The notes: a model not told the origin generated them from the letters alone. Shown: positions 35,962 to 46,124, counted from the first letter of the stretch. The stretch: 64,000 nucleotides of DNA from Pseudomonas mediterranea CFBP 5447 (GCF_000774145.1 NZ_KN322984.1:357435-421434), one strand, 5' to 3'. Program-made: numbers and translations.

Positions 35962-36738
35962 TCAGTCGCCATAGATATCCGACTTGAAATACCTGGCCTC
36001 GATCTTCTGATACTCCCCACTCGCCCGAATCCCATCGATGGCCTTGTTCAGATCCGCCACCAACTGGGTATTGCCCTTGCGCACCGCAATACCAGCACCT
36101 TCCCCAACATATTTCGGGTCCTTGAGTTCAGGACCGACAAACCCGTAGCCCTTGCCCCGCGGCCTCGAAAGGAAATCCTCCAACGGGATGGTGTCGGCAA
36201 AAATCGCGTCCAGGCGGCCGGATGCCAGGTCCATGTAGATTTCTTCGTTGTTGCTGTAGCGCTTGACGATCACGCCTGTGGGTTCGAGGACTTCGGTGGC
36301 GTAGCGGTCCGTGGTGGTCGCCCGCTGCACACCCACGGTCTTGCCCTTCAGGCTCGCGTACTGGTCATCCACCACGGCGCCCTGCTTCATGACCAGTCGC
36401 GATGAGGTGAAGTAGTACTTGTGGGTGAAATCCACCGATTTCTTGCGCTCTTCGGTGATGGTCATGGACGACAGCGCCATGTCGATTTTCTTCACTTTCA
36501 ACGATGGAATCAGCCCGTCGAACTCACCTTCGACCCACTCGCACTTGACCTTCATCTGCGCGCACAGCGCATTGCCGATGTCGTAGTCGAAACCCTCGAT
36601 CTTCCCTTCCGAGGTCTTGGAAGCAAACGGCGGATAAGCCGCTTCGATACCGATGCGCAGGGTCTTCTCAGCGGCGAACAGGCTGCTGGAGGCCAGCAGG
36701 CTCAGGGCCAGGCCAGTGATGAGGGGGAGTTTCTTCAT
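35962..36738 (-). CDS. Periplasmic basic amino-acid binding protein (PA3865-like)
   Basis: The 258-residue protein has a signal peptide ([24 protein letters not shown]) and a lysine/arginine/ornithine-type binding fold: [54 protein letters not shown], with a Cys pair expected to form a disulfide as in LAO/HisJ proteins. It is convergent to dauBAR, as PA3865 is in P. aeruginosa. The shared palindrome before its promoter suggests induction with the dau genes. The likely ligand is D- or L-arginine/lysine. No permease genes are adjacent. Confidence 0.88.
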   Translation of the reverse strand: MKKLPLITGLALSLLASSSLFAAEKTLRIGIEAAYPPFASKTSEGKIEGFDYDIGNALCAQMKVKCEWVEGEFDGLIPSLKVKKIDMALSSMTITEERKKSVDFTHKYYFTSSRLVMKQGAVVDDQYASLKGKTVGVQRATTTDRYATEVLEPTGVIVKRYSNNEEIYMDLASGRLDAIFADTIPLEDFLSRPRGKGYGFVGPELKDPKYVGEGAGIAVRKGNTQLVADLNKAIDGIRASGEYQKIEARYFKSDIYGD

Positions 36739-36803
36739 GATCGTTCTCTCGCGGGTTGTTGTTGGTTTGGCAGAGAAAAAGCAGGCACGACTGATTTTGT
36801 ACT

Positions 36804-36834
36804 TATAAATCCATACTGGACTTTAATGTACACA
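36804..36834. promoter_or_regulatory. Candidate DauR operator at the binding-protein promoter
   Basis: Read leftward, the dyad is AAAGTCCAGTATGGATTT within outer arms TGTAC and GTACA. The core matches the dauB-promoter dyad (GTCCA-TA-TGGA). It lies 66-96 bases before the start of the binding-protein gene. Confidence 0.55.
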
Positions 36835-36869
36835 TCGTCAATTGAAGAAATGATGGAAGGCTGATGCCA

Positions 36870-36944
36870 CATCGCGAGCAGGCTCGCTCCCACAGGAATC
36901 CGATTTGATACAGATCCAATGTGGGAGCGAGCCTGCTCGCGATA
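36870..36944. repeat. REP pair between moaE and the binding-protein gene
   Basis: Inverted arms CATCGCGAGCAGGCTCGCTC and TGTGGGAGCGAGCCTGCTCG with about 25 bases between them. Confidence 0.9.
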
Positions 36945-36970
36945 GCGGGCTATCAGATACAAAGAAGGGT

Positions 36971-37423
36971 CTACTGCTTCCAGCGATCCGCCGCCGCATG
37001 ATCACTGTCCCGCCCCTCGACCCAGCGCGGGCCATCGGCGGTGTTTTCCTTTTTCCAGAACGGAGCACGGGTCTTGAGGTAGTCCATGACAAAGGCGCAG
37101 GCGTCGAATGCCGCCTGGCGATGGGCGCTGGCGGCAGCGACGAAAACGATGGGCTCGCCCGGCTCCAGGGCGCCGATGCGGTGCAGCACTTCCAGCTTCA
37201 ACAGCGGCCAACGCTGCTGCGCCTCGACGGCAATCTTACCCAGGGCTTTCTCGGTCATGCCCGGGTAGTGCTCCAGGAACATCCCGGACACATCCAGGCC
37301 GTCATTGAAGTCCCGCACATAGCCGACAAAACTCACCACCGCGCCCACGCCGACATTGGCCGCGTGCATCGCGTTGACTTCGACGCCCGGATCGAACGGA
37401 TCGGCCTGTACACGAATCGCCAT
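36971..37423 (-). CDS. moaE: Molybdopterin synthase catalytic subunit
   Basis: MoaE, as a heterotetramer with MoaD, turns precursor Z (cPMP) into molybdopterin. The 150-residue protein has the family start MAIRVQADPFDPG and the patterns GAVVSFVGYVRDFN and LEHYPGMTEKAL. Active-site Lys residues lie in DYLKTRAPFWKKE, and Arg in SAHRQAAFDAC. It lies three bases after moaD in the operon moaC-moaD-moaE. Confidence 0.96.
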   Translation of the reverse strand: MAIRVQADPFDPGVEVNAMHAANVGVGAVVSFVGYVRDFNDGLDVSGMFLEHYPGMTEKALGKIAVEAQQRWPLLKLEVLHRIGALEPGEPIVFVAAASAHRQAAFDACAFVMDYLKTRAPFWKKENTADGPRWVEGRDSDHAAADRWKQ

Positions 37424-37426
37424 GAC

Positions 37427-37669
37427 TCAGCCTCCGGTCACCGTGGGAAAGAACGCGACGTCGTCGCCGTCCGCCAGCGGCTCATCGAGCTGGCACAACT
37501 CTTCGTTGCGGGCACACATCAGGTTCTGCTCGTTCAGCACGTCGGAGCCCGGACGAGCCGCCAACAGCGCGCGAACGTCATCTACCGTGGAGAACTTACC
37601 TTCGACGCTCAGGGCGTCCTCCCCGAGGGCCTCGCGATAACGGGCAAAGAACTTCACATTGATTTTCAT
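37427..37669 (-). CDS. moaD: Molybdopterin synthase sulfur carrier subunit
   Basis: MoaD carries sulfur as a C-terminal thiocarboxylate to MoaE. The 80-residue ubiquitin-fold protein starts [16 protein letters not shown] and ends in the required Gly-Gly. Its ATG (37669) overlaps the moaC stop by four bases, so the two are coupled. Confidence 0.95.
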   Translation of the reverse strand: MKINVKFFARYREALGEDALSVEGKFSTVDDVRALLAARPGSDVLNEQNLMCARNEELCQLDEPLADGDDVAFFPTVTGG

Positions 37670-38139
37670 GACGCGTCCGCCTGGAAGTGACCGCTCTTGC
37701 CACCGAGCTTTTCCAGCACCCGCACGCCTTCGATGATCATGCCCCGGTCCACGGCCTTGCACATGTCATAGATGGTCAGCGCGGCGACGCTGGCGGCGGC
37801 CAGGGCTTCCATTTCTACTCCCGTCTGCCCCGAGAGTTTGCAGCGGGCAACGATGCGCACCCGGTCCTCTCCTTCGGCATTGAGCTCGACCTTGACGCTG
37901 GTGAGCATCAGCGGATGACAGAGCGGAATCAGATCGCTGGTTTTCTTCGCCGCTTGGATACCGGCGATGCGCGCGACAGCGAACACGTCGCCCTTGGGGT
38001 GACCGCCGTTGACGATCATCTGCAGCGTAGCGGGCAACATGCGCACAAAAGCTTCGGCGGTGGCCTCACGGAACGTCACGGCCTTGTCGGTCACGTCGAC
38101 CATGTTGGCGCGACCTTGGGAATCGAGATGGGTCAGCAC
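37666..38139 (-). CDS. moaC: Cyclic pyranopterin monophosphate synthase
   Basis: MoaC makes cPMP from the MoaA product. The 157-residue protein has the catalytic patterns [42 protein letters not shown], and a conserved Lys near KLGGKSGHF. The start is GTG at 38139 with AGGAG seven bases upstream. It leads the moaC-D-E operon; moaA and moaB are not in the window. Confidence 0.96.
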   Translation of the reverse strand: MLTHLDSQGRANMVDVTDKAVTFREATAEAFVRMLPATLQMIVNGGHPKGDVFAVARIAGIQAAKKTSDLIPLCHPLMLTSVKVELNAEGEDRVRIVARCKLSGQTGVEMEALAAASVAALTIYDMCKAVDRGMIIEGVRVLEKLGGKSGHFQADAS

Positions 38140-38253
38140 AGGGTTACTCCTGATCAGGAATGTCGATTGTAAACCCGTGAGTCAGATTCGGGCACGCCTG
38201 ATTGTCGCACCTGCTCTTTCCTATGAGAGCCGGCTCGCTGAAGCAGGACTTGC

Positions 38254-38340
38254 TGTGGGAGCAAGGCTTGCCCGCGATGAAGTTGACGCGGTCGCGCAGA
38301 AATCGCGGTGCCTTTATCGCGAGCAAGCTTTGCTCCCACA
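38254..38340. repeat. REP pair upstream of moaC
   Basis: Inverted TGTGGGAGCAAGGCTTGC arms, partly nested in a second REP core (CAGGCTCGCTCACA) on the right. The same nested layout is seen at 4618-4743. Confidence 0.85.
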
Positions 38341-38413
38341 GCAGGCTCGCTCACAGGGTTATTTGTCGTGTTCAGGAACCGGGCGACCATAAGGTCGCTC
38401 GGTTCATCAAGGA

Positions 38414-39808
38414 TTACAGATGGGATTCGGCGTATTCGGCCAGGATCGAGCGCGGTACGCCCTGCAGGGTGATGTGGACCCCGTTGGGGAAGTCCTTGAA
38501 GCGTTCGGTCAGGTAGGTCAGCCCGGAGCTGGTCGCGGACAGGTAAGGGGTGTCGATCTGTGCCAGGTTACCCAGGCACACCACTTTGGAACCGGCACCG
38601 GCACGGGTGATGATGGTTTTCATCTGGTGCGGGGTGAGGTTCTGGCATTCGTCGATCAGGATCAGACTCTGCTGGAAGCTGCGGCCCCGGATGTAGTTCA
38701 GGGATTTGAACTGCAACGGCACCTTGCTGAGGATGTAGTCGACGCTGCCATGGGTGCTTTCGTCATCCATGTGCAAGGCTTCGAGGTTGTCGGTAATGGC
38801 CCCCAGCCAGGGCTCCATTTTTTCCGCTTCGGTACCGGGCAGGAAGCCGATCTCCTGGTCCAGGCCCTGCACGCTGCGGGTGGCGATGATGCGCCGGTAA
38901 CGCTTGCTGACCATGGTCTGCTCGATGGCGGCGGCCAGGGCCAGGATGGTCTTGCCGGAACCGGCGGCGCCGGACAGGTTGACCAGGTGGATATCGGGGT
39001 CGAGCAAGGCGAACAGGGCCAGGCTCTGGTAGATGTCGCGGGGCTTGAGGCCCCAGGCCTCCTGGTGCAGCAAGGGCTCCTGGTGCAGGTCGAGAATCAG
39101 CAGCTTGTCATCCTCGATCTCCTTGATCCAGCCGACGAATCCCTGTTCGTCGATGATGAATTCATTGATGTGCACCGCCGGCAGGTTGTCGATCAGTTGC
39201 ACCTGGTGCCAGGTGCGACCATGGTCCTGGCGGGTATCGACCTTGCTCACACGGTCCCAGAAGGAGCCGGTCATGGTGTGGTAGCCGTTGGGCAACAGCG
39301 AGACGTCGTCGACCAATTGGTCGGTGCTGTAATCCTCCGCCGCAATCCCGCAGGCCCGGGCCTTGAGGCGCATGTTGATGTCTTTGGTCACCAGCACCAC
39401 GGCGCGATCCTTGTTGCGCGCGTGCAGGTCGATCAACTGGTTGATGATGATGTTGTCGTTCAGGTGTTCAGGCAGCACCAGGTTGGGTTCGGTGCGCTTG
39501 CTCATCAGGATCGAGAGCAGCCCCTTCGGGCCACCCTTGCCGCGCTGGATCGGTACGCCCAGCTCGACATCTTCGGGAGAGGCATCCCCCAGGGTCTTGT
39601 CGATCAGGCGAATCGCCTGCCGGCATTCGGCCGCGACGCTGTGATGGCCGCTCTTGAGCTTGTCCAGCTCTTCGAGCACGGTCATCGGGATGGCAACGTG
39701 GTGTTCTTCGAAATTGAGCAGTGCGTTTGGATCGTGGATCAATACGTTGGTATCGAGTACATAGAGGATTGGCTGGTTGGAGGAAGGGCTACGTCCGTGG
39801 TCATCCAT
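38414..39808 (-). CDS. PIN-domain/PhoH-family ATPase (PhoH2-like)
   Basis: The 464-residue protein joins an N-terminal PIN ribonuclease domain (YVLDTNVLIHDPNAL with its conserved acidic residues, and LVTKDINMRLKARACGI) to a C-terminal PhoH ATPase/helicase domain with Walker A GAAGSGKT and Walker B ILIDECQN. Mycobacterial PhoH2 proteins of this layout are RNA helicase-nucleases. AAGGTG precedes the ATG at 39808. Substrates in Pseudomonas are unknown. Confidence 0.93.
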   Translation of the reverse strand: MDDHGRSPSSNQPILYVLDTNVLIHDPNALLNFEEHHVAIPMTVLEELDKLKSGHHSVAAECRQAIRLIDKTLGDASPEDVELGVPIQRGKGGPKGLLSILMSKRTEPNLVLPEHLNDNIIINQLIDLHARNKDRAVVLVTKDINMRLKARACGIAAEDYSTDQLVDDVSLLPNGYHTMTGSFWDRVSKVDTRQDHGRTWHQVQLIDNLPAVHINEFIIDEQGFVGWIKEIEDDKLLILDLHQEPLLHQEAWGLKPRDIYQSLALFALLDPDIHLVNLSGAAGSGKTILALAAAIEQTMVSKRYRRIIATRSVQGLDQEIGFLPGTEAEKMEPWLGAITDNLEALHMDDESTHGSVDYILSKVPLQFKSLNYIRGRSFQQSLILIDECQNLTPHQMKTIITRAGAGSKVVCLGNLAQIDTPYLSATSSGLTYLTERFKDFPNGVHITLQGVPRSILAEYAESHL

Positions 39809-40144
39809 ACTCGGTCACCTTTGTGGGGGCCATTCGACGCAATACCATGACAGTGCTGCGCCTCGAGGTAGCCACCGGATTCACCCGCGAGGATTCAGGT
39901 GAACTGCACACAAACGGGGTCTTGGAAGACGCCACCTGTGTTGCAGGTTTCGGCGGTCTGACTTCTTGATACTCCAAAAACCATGACAGGAAAAAGCACT
40001 TTGACGCTTTTTTGAAGTTTATTTTTCAGAGTGACGAAAAGCCCTTGGCGTACTGCCGCTACGCCGTTAAAGTCGGAAGTCCGGTTGCCATGAATGCGCA
40101 CCGCTTTTTTCCTTTTCCCCAATGTTTCCGGGCCTTGCGCGGTT
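39809..40144. other. Gene-free gap upstream of the PhoH-family gene
   Basis: This gap of 336 bases between two minus-strand genes is AT-richer in its right half. It contains a small hairpin GGCGTA...TACGCC near 40049-40067 and a weak AAAAAGC/GCTTTTT stem near 40000 that could end transcription from the deacetylase gene. A 75-codon frame (39895-40122, minus) has no ribosome site or recognisable sequence, so I do not call it. Confidence 0.4.
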
Positions 40145-41284
40145 TCAGCGAAACGCCTCCTGACAATCTTCCCAACCGATCCCGCTTTGCGCCGTTTGCG
40201 TGATGAGCCAGGGCATCGCCGTCTTCACCGCATCCTGCTTGGCGTTGAAGTTGATCACTCCGTGGCGCCACAGCAGCATCAAGGTCAGCGCGCGCTGGGC
40301 ACTCTGCTCGGGCTTGAGCCGGTTGGTGCCGTCCTGGGGATCGATATCCCACAACGCCACTTGCAGGCCCTGCTGCCTGAAAAATGCCTCGGCATCGCCA
40401 CGCCGCTGGCCCTGGGGCGGGCGGAACAGCGGTACATAGTTCTCCGGCAGCTTGCCCTTCACCAGATCGACGCTGCGCCGTACCGAGTCCTGCCAGTCCT
40501 GCCAATAGCTATGGGAGCGGAACTCCCAGCCCTGCACACCCACGCACTGCTCTGAATACAACGACTGGAGGTCGTTGACGGACTCTTCCACCAGCCGCGC
40601 CTGGATGTCCTTGCCCAGCACGAAGAACGTGCCGTTTATGTTCGACTTGCGCAAGTAATCCGTCAGCCAAGGCGTGTTGTCCGGCGCAACGTTGGCACCG
40701 CTGTCGAACGTCAGCAAGAACAGCCGGTCGTGCATCTCTTCGCCGTTGCGTTCGTAATCGCCAAAACGTTCGATTTCGCTGGTGGTTTGCGGAAAAAGCG
40801 CGGCTTTTCGCAACAACTCATCCCGGTATTGGGTATGAAAGATCTGGCTCGGCCCGGCCCATTTGAAATAGAACGAGTCCTCATCGAGATGGAATCGGCG
40901 CGCCTCCTCACGCAAGGTTGCCATGTTCTCCACCAGGTAGCAGAAAGAGGCGTCCTGGTCACAACTTTGCTGGGCGAAGTTGTAGCCGGCCAGCAAGCGC
41001 TGCCACAACCGGGCACGCAGGGCAGTGATCGCCGCCATGTTCACCGAGCGCAGCCCCAGGTACTGCTTGAGGGCGATTTCGTCCATGGCATCGGTATCCA
41101 GCAACACCCGGGCGAACATCAGGATCTCGGCCCGCGAAGCGACGTCGAACAGGGTCGGGCTGGTGAGTTGTTCCGGCCAGGTGCTGCGATCCAGGGTGGC
41201 GATGTCATTGGGCGCGGCAAGGGCGTTGAGACTCAGGAACCAGGCCGATAACAGAAGCACGATGCGCAAAAGGGATATCTCCAT
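40145..41284 (-). CDS. Exported polysaccharide deacetylase-like protein with degenerate catalytic motifs
   Basis: The 379-residue protein has a signal peptide (ISLLRIVLLLSAWFLSLNALA), an N-terminal helical region of about 150 residues, and a CE4/NodB-like domain from LFLLTFDSGANVAPDNTPWLTDYLRKSNINGTFFVLG to the C-terminus. The canonical TFDDGP is TFDSGA, so the metal-binding second Asp is lost. The HxxxH metal motif is HSYWQ with no second His. It is therefore probably not a classic zinc deacetylase and may bind glycans without cleaving acetyl groups. Confidence 0.82.
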   Translation of the reverse strand: MEISLLRIVLLLSAWFLSLNALAAPNDIATLDRSTWPEQLTSPTLFDVASRAEILMFARVLLDTDAMDEIALKQYLGLRSVNMAAITALRARLWQRLLAGYNFAQQSCDQDASFCYLVENMATLREEARRFHLDEDSFYFKWAGPSQIFHTQYRDELLRKAALFPQTTSEIERFGDYERNGEEMHDRLFLLTFDSGANVAPDNTPWLTDYLRKSNINGTFFVLGKDIQARLVEESVNDLQSLYSEQCVGVQGWEFRSHSYWQDWQDSVRRSVDLVKGKLPENYVPLFRPPQGQRRGDAEAFFRQQGLQVALWDIDPQDGTNRLKPEQSAQRALTLMLLWRHGVINFNAKQDAVKTAMPWLITQTAQSGIGWEDCQEAFR

Positions 41285-41600
41285 TAACGAAACCCGCGCG
41301 GCATCATAGCTGATCCAAGAACGACGCCCGCTTATCTCATTGCTCGAACAGGCTTTTGTGGCGAGGGGATTTATCCCCGCTGGGCTGTGAAACAGCCCTA
41401 AAAGCGCCCGCGCGGTGCTTCAGGCTGATCTCGCTTCACTTTGTTGGGCGTGCTGCGCAGCCCAGCGGGGATAAATCCCCTCGCCACAATTGAGGGGCTT
41501 TGAATATTTCCTTTACACCACCGATCACCTATCACCCCAATAGCTGGAGTCCACCCGGACAACCCCCTAGAATCGCCGCACCTTTAAAAGGAGACGATTC
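41285..41600. other. Intergenic gap with GGGGATTTATCCCC repeat
   Basis: The gap of 316 bases between the deacetylase-like gene and yaaA is mostly a long inverted repeat (41357-41488). The yaaA ribosome site AAGGAG lies at its right end. Nothing else is visible. Confidence 0.5.
41357..41488. repeat. Inverted repeat pair, TGTGGCGAGGGGATTTATCC family
   Basis: Second copy of the element at 9407-9539; the arms agree over about 35 bases (through CCCCGCTGGGCTG) while the centre has diverged. Confidence 0.85.
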
Positions 41601-42380
41601 ATGCTGATGGTGATTTCCCCCGCCAAGACCCTCGATTACGAAACACCGCCGGCCACCGAACGCTTTACCCTGCCGCAGTACCTGGACCACTCCCAGGAAC
41701 TGGTCGAGCAATTGCGCGAGTTCTCGCCGGCACAGATCAGTGAACTGATGCACGTCTCCGACAAGATCGGCGGCCTCAATGCCGCGCGATTCGGCAGTTG
41801 GACCCCGGCGTTCACCCCGGCCAATGCCAAGCAGGCCCTGCTCGCTTTCAAGGGTGACGTGTACACGGGCCTGGATGCACAGAGCTTCAGCGAAGCCGAC
41901 TTCGATCATGCCCAACGGCATCTGCGCATGCTCTCCGGTCTCTATGGCCTGCTGCGACCGTTGGACCTGATGCAGCCCTACCGCCTGGAAATGGGCACGA
42001 AACTGGCCAATGCCCGGGGCAAGGATCTTTATGCATTCTGGGGCAACCGCATCAGCGAATGGCTGAACGAAGCCCTGGCCGACCAGGGCGACGACGTGCT
42101 GTTGAACCTGGCCTCCAACGAGTACTTCTCGGCGGTCAAACGCAGCGCCTTGAATGCACGCATCATCGATACCGAATTCAAGGACCTGAAGAACGGCCAG
42201 TACAAGATCATCAGCTTCTACGCAAAAAAAGCCCGCGGGTTGATGAGCCGGTTTGTCATTCAGGAACGCATCAACGATCCAGCCTTGCTCAAACAGTTCG
42301 ATGTGCAAGGCTATCGTTACAGTGCCGAGCAATCCTCGACCGAAAAACTGGTTTTCCTGCGCGACCACGCCCCACAATAA
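41601..42380 (+). CDS. yaaA: Peroxide stress protein YaaA
   Basis: YaaA limits intracellular free iron under hydrogen-peroxide stress. The 259-residue protein is full length and starts [17 protein letters not shown], with later conserved blocks [37 protein letters not shown] and [21 protein letters not shown] lies seven bases before the ATG. A perfect GGCCCCTGATCAGGGGCC palindrome shortly after the stop may act as an RNA end hairpin. Confidence 0.95.
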   Translation: MLMVISPAKTLDYETPPATERFTLPQYLDHSQELVEQLREFSPAQISELMHVSDKIGGLNAARFGSWTPAFTPANAKQALLAFKGDVYTGLDAQSFSEADFDHAQRHLRMLSGLYGLLRPLDLMQPYRLEMGTKLANARGKDLYAFWGNRISEWLNEALADQGDDVLLNLASNEYFSAVKRSALNARIIDTEFKDLKNGQYKIISFYAKKARGLMSRFVIQERINDPALLKQFDVQGYRYSAEQSSTEKLVFLRDHAPQ

Positions 42381-43190
42381 CGCAGCCCCCTTCCGGGCCC
42401 CTGATCAGGGGCCTCGATCAGACCCCGACAAGTCATCCCACTTCCCCACTCAATTCGCCACTTTACTGGCGTCAATATTCAAACCACTCTCTGGCCTAAC
42501 TTTTCTTTCACTCGACAATTGTCAGTTTTTTCCGTAGTGGCACAGAAAATTTTCAACAGTAGTGGCAAAAAAATATCGAGGCCTTTTAACGCCCCGTAAC
42601 TAAAGGGCGAAATCGCCAGTGCTATCAATTTGAGAGCAGTGCCATCTCGGCCAATATTTCAAAAAATTTCAGAAATCGCGATGAGCGGGCTGGAACTATG
42701 TCCAAATGCACGGCTCATACCACCCGTAACGATTCTCGCCGAGCGTGTACGAGATAACTTACAAGGGACGTCGACTGAAGTAACCAAGTTGTCACAGCAA
42801 CTAAGCGAAACGGTCGTCCTTATGGATCCAAGATGAAAAGGACAGGAGATAAGGCACCATCACTATCCCCTACAAGGCCAAGGCTGCGCCCCTATAACGT
42901 GTTCACCCGAACACACAAGCTTCTGATTTTGTGGGCTTTTTGCCAGAAATCAGAAGTGAACGACCTTTGCACGAACGTTCTGGACAACGAGGACTGGCTG
43001 CATAACAGGGCAGGTCATAACAAGAAGGCCGCATTGCGCACAACTTGAGTGCAATTATTTAGACACTCGGAACTTAGTATGCCTGCACACGGCACTGTGG
43101 CGCCTGCATTCCACACTTCCGAGTGCACTATGACCGCTGAACACTATTAACTCCGGCCATTTAATGGCGTGAAAAACAGAGGTAAATGCG
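42381..43190. promoter_or_regulatory. algD upstream regulatory and leader region
   Basis: This gap of 810 bases, much AT-richer than its surroundings, leads into the alginate operon and is not coding. Visible elements: direct repeats of GTAGTGGCA at 42534-42542 and 42559-42567; GGAACTA near 42690 and GGAACTT at 43069-43075, both resembling AlgU (sigma-22) -35 boxes but with weak -10 partners; a GTGTTC/GAACAC dyad at 42899-42914; a 10-bp stem CTTCTGATTT/AAATCAGAAG (42920-42956); and CACTCGGAA/TTCCGAGTG (43064-43125). Known algD regulators (AlgU, AlgR, AlgB, AmrZ) are expected to act here. Confidence 0.6.
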
Positions 43191-44507
43191 ATGCGCATTA
43201 GCATATTTGGTTTGGGTTACGTCGGTGCAGTATGTGCCGGTTGCCTGTCTGCACGGGGCCATGATGTGGTTGGCGTAGATGTCGCCAAAGACAAGATCGA
43301 TATGATCAACGCCGGCAAATCGCCAATTGTTGAACCGGGTCTTGGGGAGTTGTTGGCACAAGGTATTCAAACAGGTCGCCTGCGTGGCACCACCAACTTC
43401 GCGGAAGCCATTCGCGATACGGACCTGTCGATGATTTGCGTCGGCACGCCGAGCAAAAAGAACGGCGACCTGGAACTGAACTACATCGAAGCCGTCTGCC
43501 GCGAGATCGGTTTTGTCCTGCGTGAAAAAACCACCCGCCACACCATCGTAGTGCGCAGCACAGTATTGCCAGGCACTGTCGCAAACGTTGTCATCCCGAT
43601 CCTCGAAGACTGCTCCGGCAAAAAGGCCGGTGTCGATTTCGGCGTCGCGGTCAACCCTGAATTCCTGCGTGAAAGCACCGCGATCAAGGACTACGACCAG
43701 CCTCCGATGACCGTCATCGGCGAGTTCGACAAGGCCTCCGGCGACGTCCTGCAATCGCTGTACGAAGAACTCGATGCGCCGATCATCCGCAAGGACATCG
43801 CGGTCGCCGAGATGATCAAGTACACCTGCAACGTCTGGCACGCCACCAAGGTGACCTTCGCCAACGAGATCGGCAACATCGCCAAGGCCGTGGGTGTCGA
43901 TGGCCGTGAAGTGATGGATGTGGTCTGCCAGGACAAGGCCCTGAACCTGTCCCAGTACTACATGCGCCCAGGCTTCGCCTTCGGTGGCTCGTGCTTGCCC
44001 AAGGACGTACGCGCCCTGACCTATCGTGCCAGCTCCCTGGACGTGGAAGCACCGCTGCTCAACTCGCTGATGCGCAGCAACGAATCCCAGGTGCAGAACG
44101 CCTTCGACATCGTCTCCAGCCATGAAAAACGCAAAGTCGCCCTGCTGGGCCTGAGCTTCAAGGCCGGTACCGACGACCTGCGCGAAAGCCCACTGGTAGA
44201 ACTGGCGGAAATGCTGATCGGCAAGGGCTATGACCTGCGCATCTACGACAGCAACGTCGAATACGCCCGCGTCCACGGTGCGAACAAGGATTACATCGAG
44301 TCGAAGATTCCTCACGTCTCGTCCTTGCTCAACTCCGACTTCGACTCGGTGATCGACAACTCCGACATCATCATCCTCGGCAACCGCGACGAGAAGTTCC
44401 GTGCGCTGACCGAGAACGTACCGGAAGGCAAGCAGGTCATCGACCTGGTTGGCTTCATGTCCAAGGCCACGACTCCAAATGGCCGGACCGAAGGCATCTG
44501 CTGGTAA
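43191..44507 (+). CDS. algD: GDP-mannose 6-dehydrogenase
   Basis: AlgD makes GDP-mannuronate, the alginate precursor and committed step. The 438-residue protein has the N-terminal NAD motif GLGYVGAVCAGCL, the central domain with catalytic Cys268 in FGGSCLPKD, and the C-terminal nucleotide-sugar domain (LLGLSFKAGTDDLRESPLVELAEML). AGAGGT precedes the ATG. First gene of the twelve-gene alginate operon. Confidence 0.98.
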   Translation: MRISIFGLGYVGAVCAGCLSARGHDVVGVDVAKDKIDMINAGKSPIVEPGLGELLAQGIQTGRLRGTTNFAEAIRDTDLSMICVGTPSKKNGDLELNYIEAVCREIGFVLREKTTRHTIVVRSTVLPGTVANVVIPILEDCSGKKAGVDFGVAVNPEFLRESTAIKDYDQPPMTVIGEFDKASGDVLQSLYEELDAPIIRKDIAVAEMIKYTCNVWHATKVTFANEIGNIAKAVGVDGREVMDVVCQDKALNLSQYYMRPGFAFGGSCLPKDVRALTYRASSLDVEAPLLNSLMRSNESQVQNAFDIVSSHEKRKVALLGLSFKAGTDDLRESPLVELAEMLIGKGYDLRIYDSNVEYARVHGANKDYIESKIPHVSSLLNSDFDSVIDNSDIIILGNRDEKFRALTENVPEGKQVIDLVGFMSKATTPNGRTEGICW

Positions 44508-44598
44508 GTCTGTTTGCCGGCCGGGGCTCGCCCCGGCCGGCCTTTCGCCTGCCTTAACCCATCGGGCCGCCCACAAGGCCCGCCCGAGATAGAGACGG

Positions 44599-46089
44599 AT
44601 GCAGATTATGCACAGGCTAAAGCACGGCCTGCTTCAGGCCGCCGGTTGGCTGTTTTACTTGAGTTTATTGATGGGCATCGCCACGGCGTTGCCCACGTCC
44701 ACGTTCGACTCCGAATCCAAGGATTTCATTTTCCTGATCGGCGCCGTGGGCATCTGGCGTTACTCCATGGGAGCAACGCATTTCGTGCGTGGCATGATCT
44801 TCCTGTACATCGTCTACCCGCACCTGCGTCGCAAGGTACGCAAGCTGGGCGCGGCGGCGGATCCTTCCCACGTCTACCTGATGGTCACCAGTTTCCGTAT
44901 CGACGCGCTGACCACTGCCCAGGTCTACGGCTCGGTGATCCGCGAGGCCATCGACTGCGGGCTGCCGACCACCGTGGTCTGCTCCATCGTGGAAATGTCC
45001 GACGAACTGCTGGTCAAGAGCCTCTGGGCCCGCCTGAACCCGCCAGAGCGGGTCAAGCTCGACTTCGTGCGCATCCCGGGCACCGGCAAGCGTGACGGCC
45101 TGGCCTACGGTTTCCGCGCCATCTCCCGCCACTTGCCGGACGACCGTGCCGTGGTTGCCGTGATCGATGGCGACACCGTGCTCGCCGAAGGCGTCGTGCG
45201 CAAGACCGTGCCGTGGTTCCAGCTGTTCGGCAACGTCGGCGGCCTGACCACCAACGAGTTCTGCGAAGTACGTGGCGGCTACGTCATGGCCGAATGGCAC
45301 AAACTGCGGTTCGCCCAGCGTCACATCAACATGTGCTCCATGGCCCTGTCCAAGCGCGTGTTGACCATGACCGGGCGCATGTCGGTGTTCCGCGCCACTG
45401 TGGTGACCAACCCGGACTTCATCGCCGACGTGGAAAGCGACTCGCTGCAACACTGGCGCCTGGGTCGCTTCAAGTTCCTGACCGGTGATGACAAATCGAG
45501 CTGGTTCAGCCTGATGCGCCTGGGCTACGACACCTTCTACGTACCCGATGCGGCGATCAACACCGTTGAGCACCCGCCGGAAAAAAGTTTCATCAAGGCC
45601 AGTCGCAAGCTGATGTTCCGTTGGTACGGCAACAACCTGCGGCAGAACTCCCGGGCACTGGGCCTGGGCTTGAAACGTCTGGGCCTGTTTACCTCGGTGG
45701 TGCTGTTCGACCAGCGCGTGTCGATGTGGACTTCGCTGCTGGGCCTGACCGTGGCACTGATCGCCAGCTTCAAGTACGGCACCGCGTTCATCCTGGTGTA
45801 CCTGCTGTGGATCGGCATCACCCGGTTGATCCTGACCCTGTTGCTGTCGTGCTCCGGACACCGCATCGGCCCCGCTTACCCGGCGATTCTCTATTACAAC
45901 CAGATCGTCGGCGCGCTGGTGAAGATCTATGTGTTTTTCCGCCTCGATCAACAGTCCTGGACCCGCCAGCCCACTTCTCTTACCCGTGATCTCGCCAGCT
46001 TTCAACGTTGGTTCAACACCTGGTCGTCTCGGACCATGACCTTCTCTGCCGGCAGTATTTTCGTCGCCGTGCTGTTGACGATGGTCTGA
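44599..46089 (+). CDS. alg8: Alginate polymerase glycosyltransferase Alg8
   Basis: Alg8 is the inner-membrane GT2 polymerase that links mannuronate units and extrudes the chain. The 496-residue protein has two N-terminal helices, the cytosolic GT2 domain with the acidic motif VIDGDTV, a later [22 protein letters not shown] region, an RW-containing acceptor motif (KLMFRWYGN), and several C-terminal helices. Two ATGs (44599, 44608) are equally usable. It needs Alg44 with c-di-GMP for activity. Confidence 0.96.
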   Translation: MQIMHRLKHGLLQAAGWLFYLSLLMGIATALPTSTFDSESKDFIFLIGAVGIWRYSMGATHFVRGMIFLYIVYPHLRRKVRKLGAAADPSHVYLMVTSFRIDALTTAQVYGSVIREAIDCGLPTTVVCSIVEMSDELLVKSLWARLNPPERVKLDFVRIPGTGKRDGLAYGFRAISRHLPDDRAVVAVIDGDTVLAEGVVRKTVPWFQLFGNVGGLTTNEFCEVRGGYVMAEWHKLRFAQRHINMCSMALSKRVLTMTGRMSVFRATVVTNPDFIADVESDSLQHWRLGRFKFLTGDDKSSWFSLMRLGYDTFYVPDAAINTVEHPPEKSFIKASRKLMFRWYGNNLRQNSRALGLGLKRLGLFTSVVLFDQRVSMWTSLLGLTVALIASFKYGTAFILVYLLWIGITRLILTLLLSCSGHRIGPAYPAILYYNQIVGALVKIYVFFRLDQQSWTRQPTSLTRDLASFQRWFNTWSSRTMTFSAGSIFVAVLLTMV

Positions 46090-46124
46090 CCGAACTCGCC
46101 TGAATTAACTAGGAAATCGCCCCT

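Noticed and set aside
39895..40122. 75-codon minus-strand frame between the PhoH-family and deacetylase-like genes
   Set aside because: No ribosome site, unlike any family I know, and composition unlike neighbouring genes.
42630..43048. Two small frames (68 and 71 codons) upstream of algD
   Set aside because: No ribosome sites or recognisable sequence, AT-rich regulatory region with palindromes running through the second frame.
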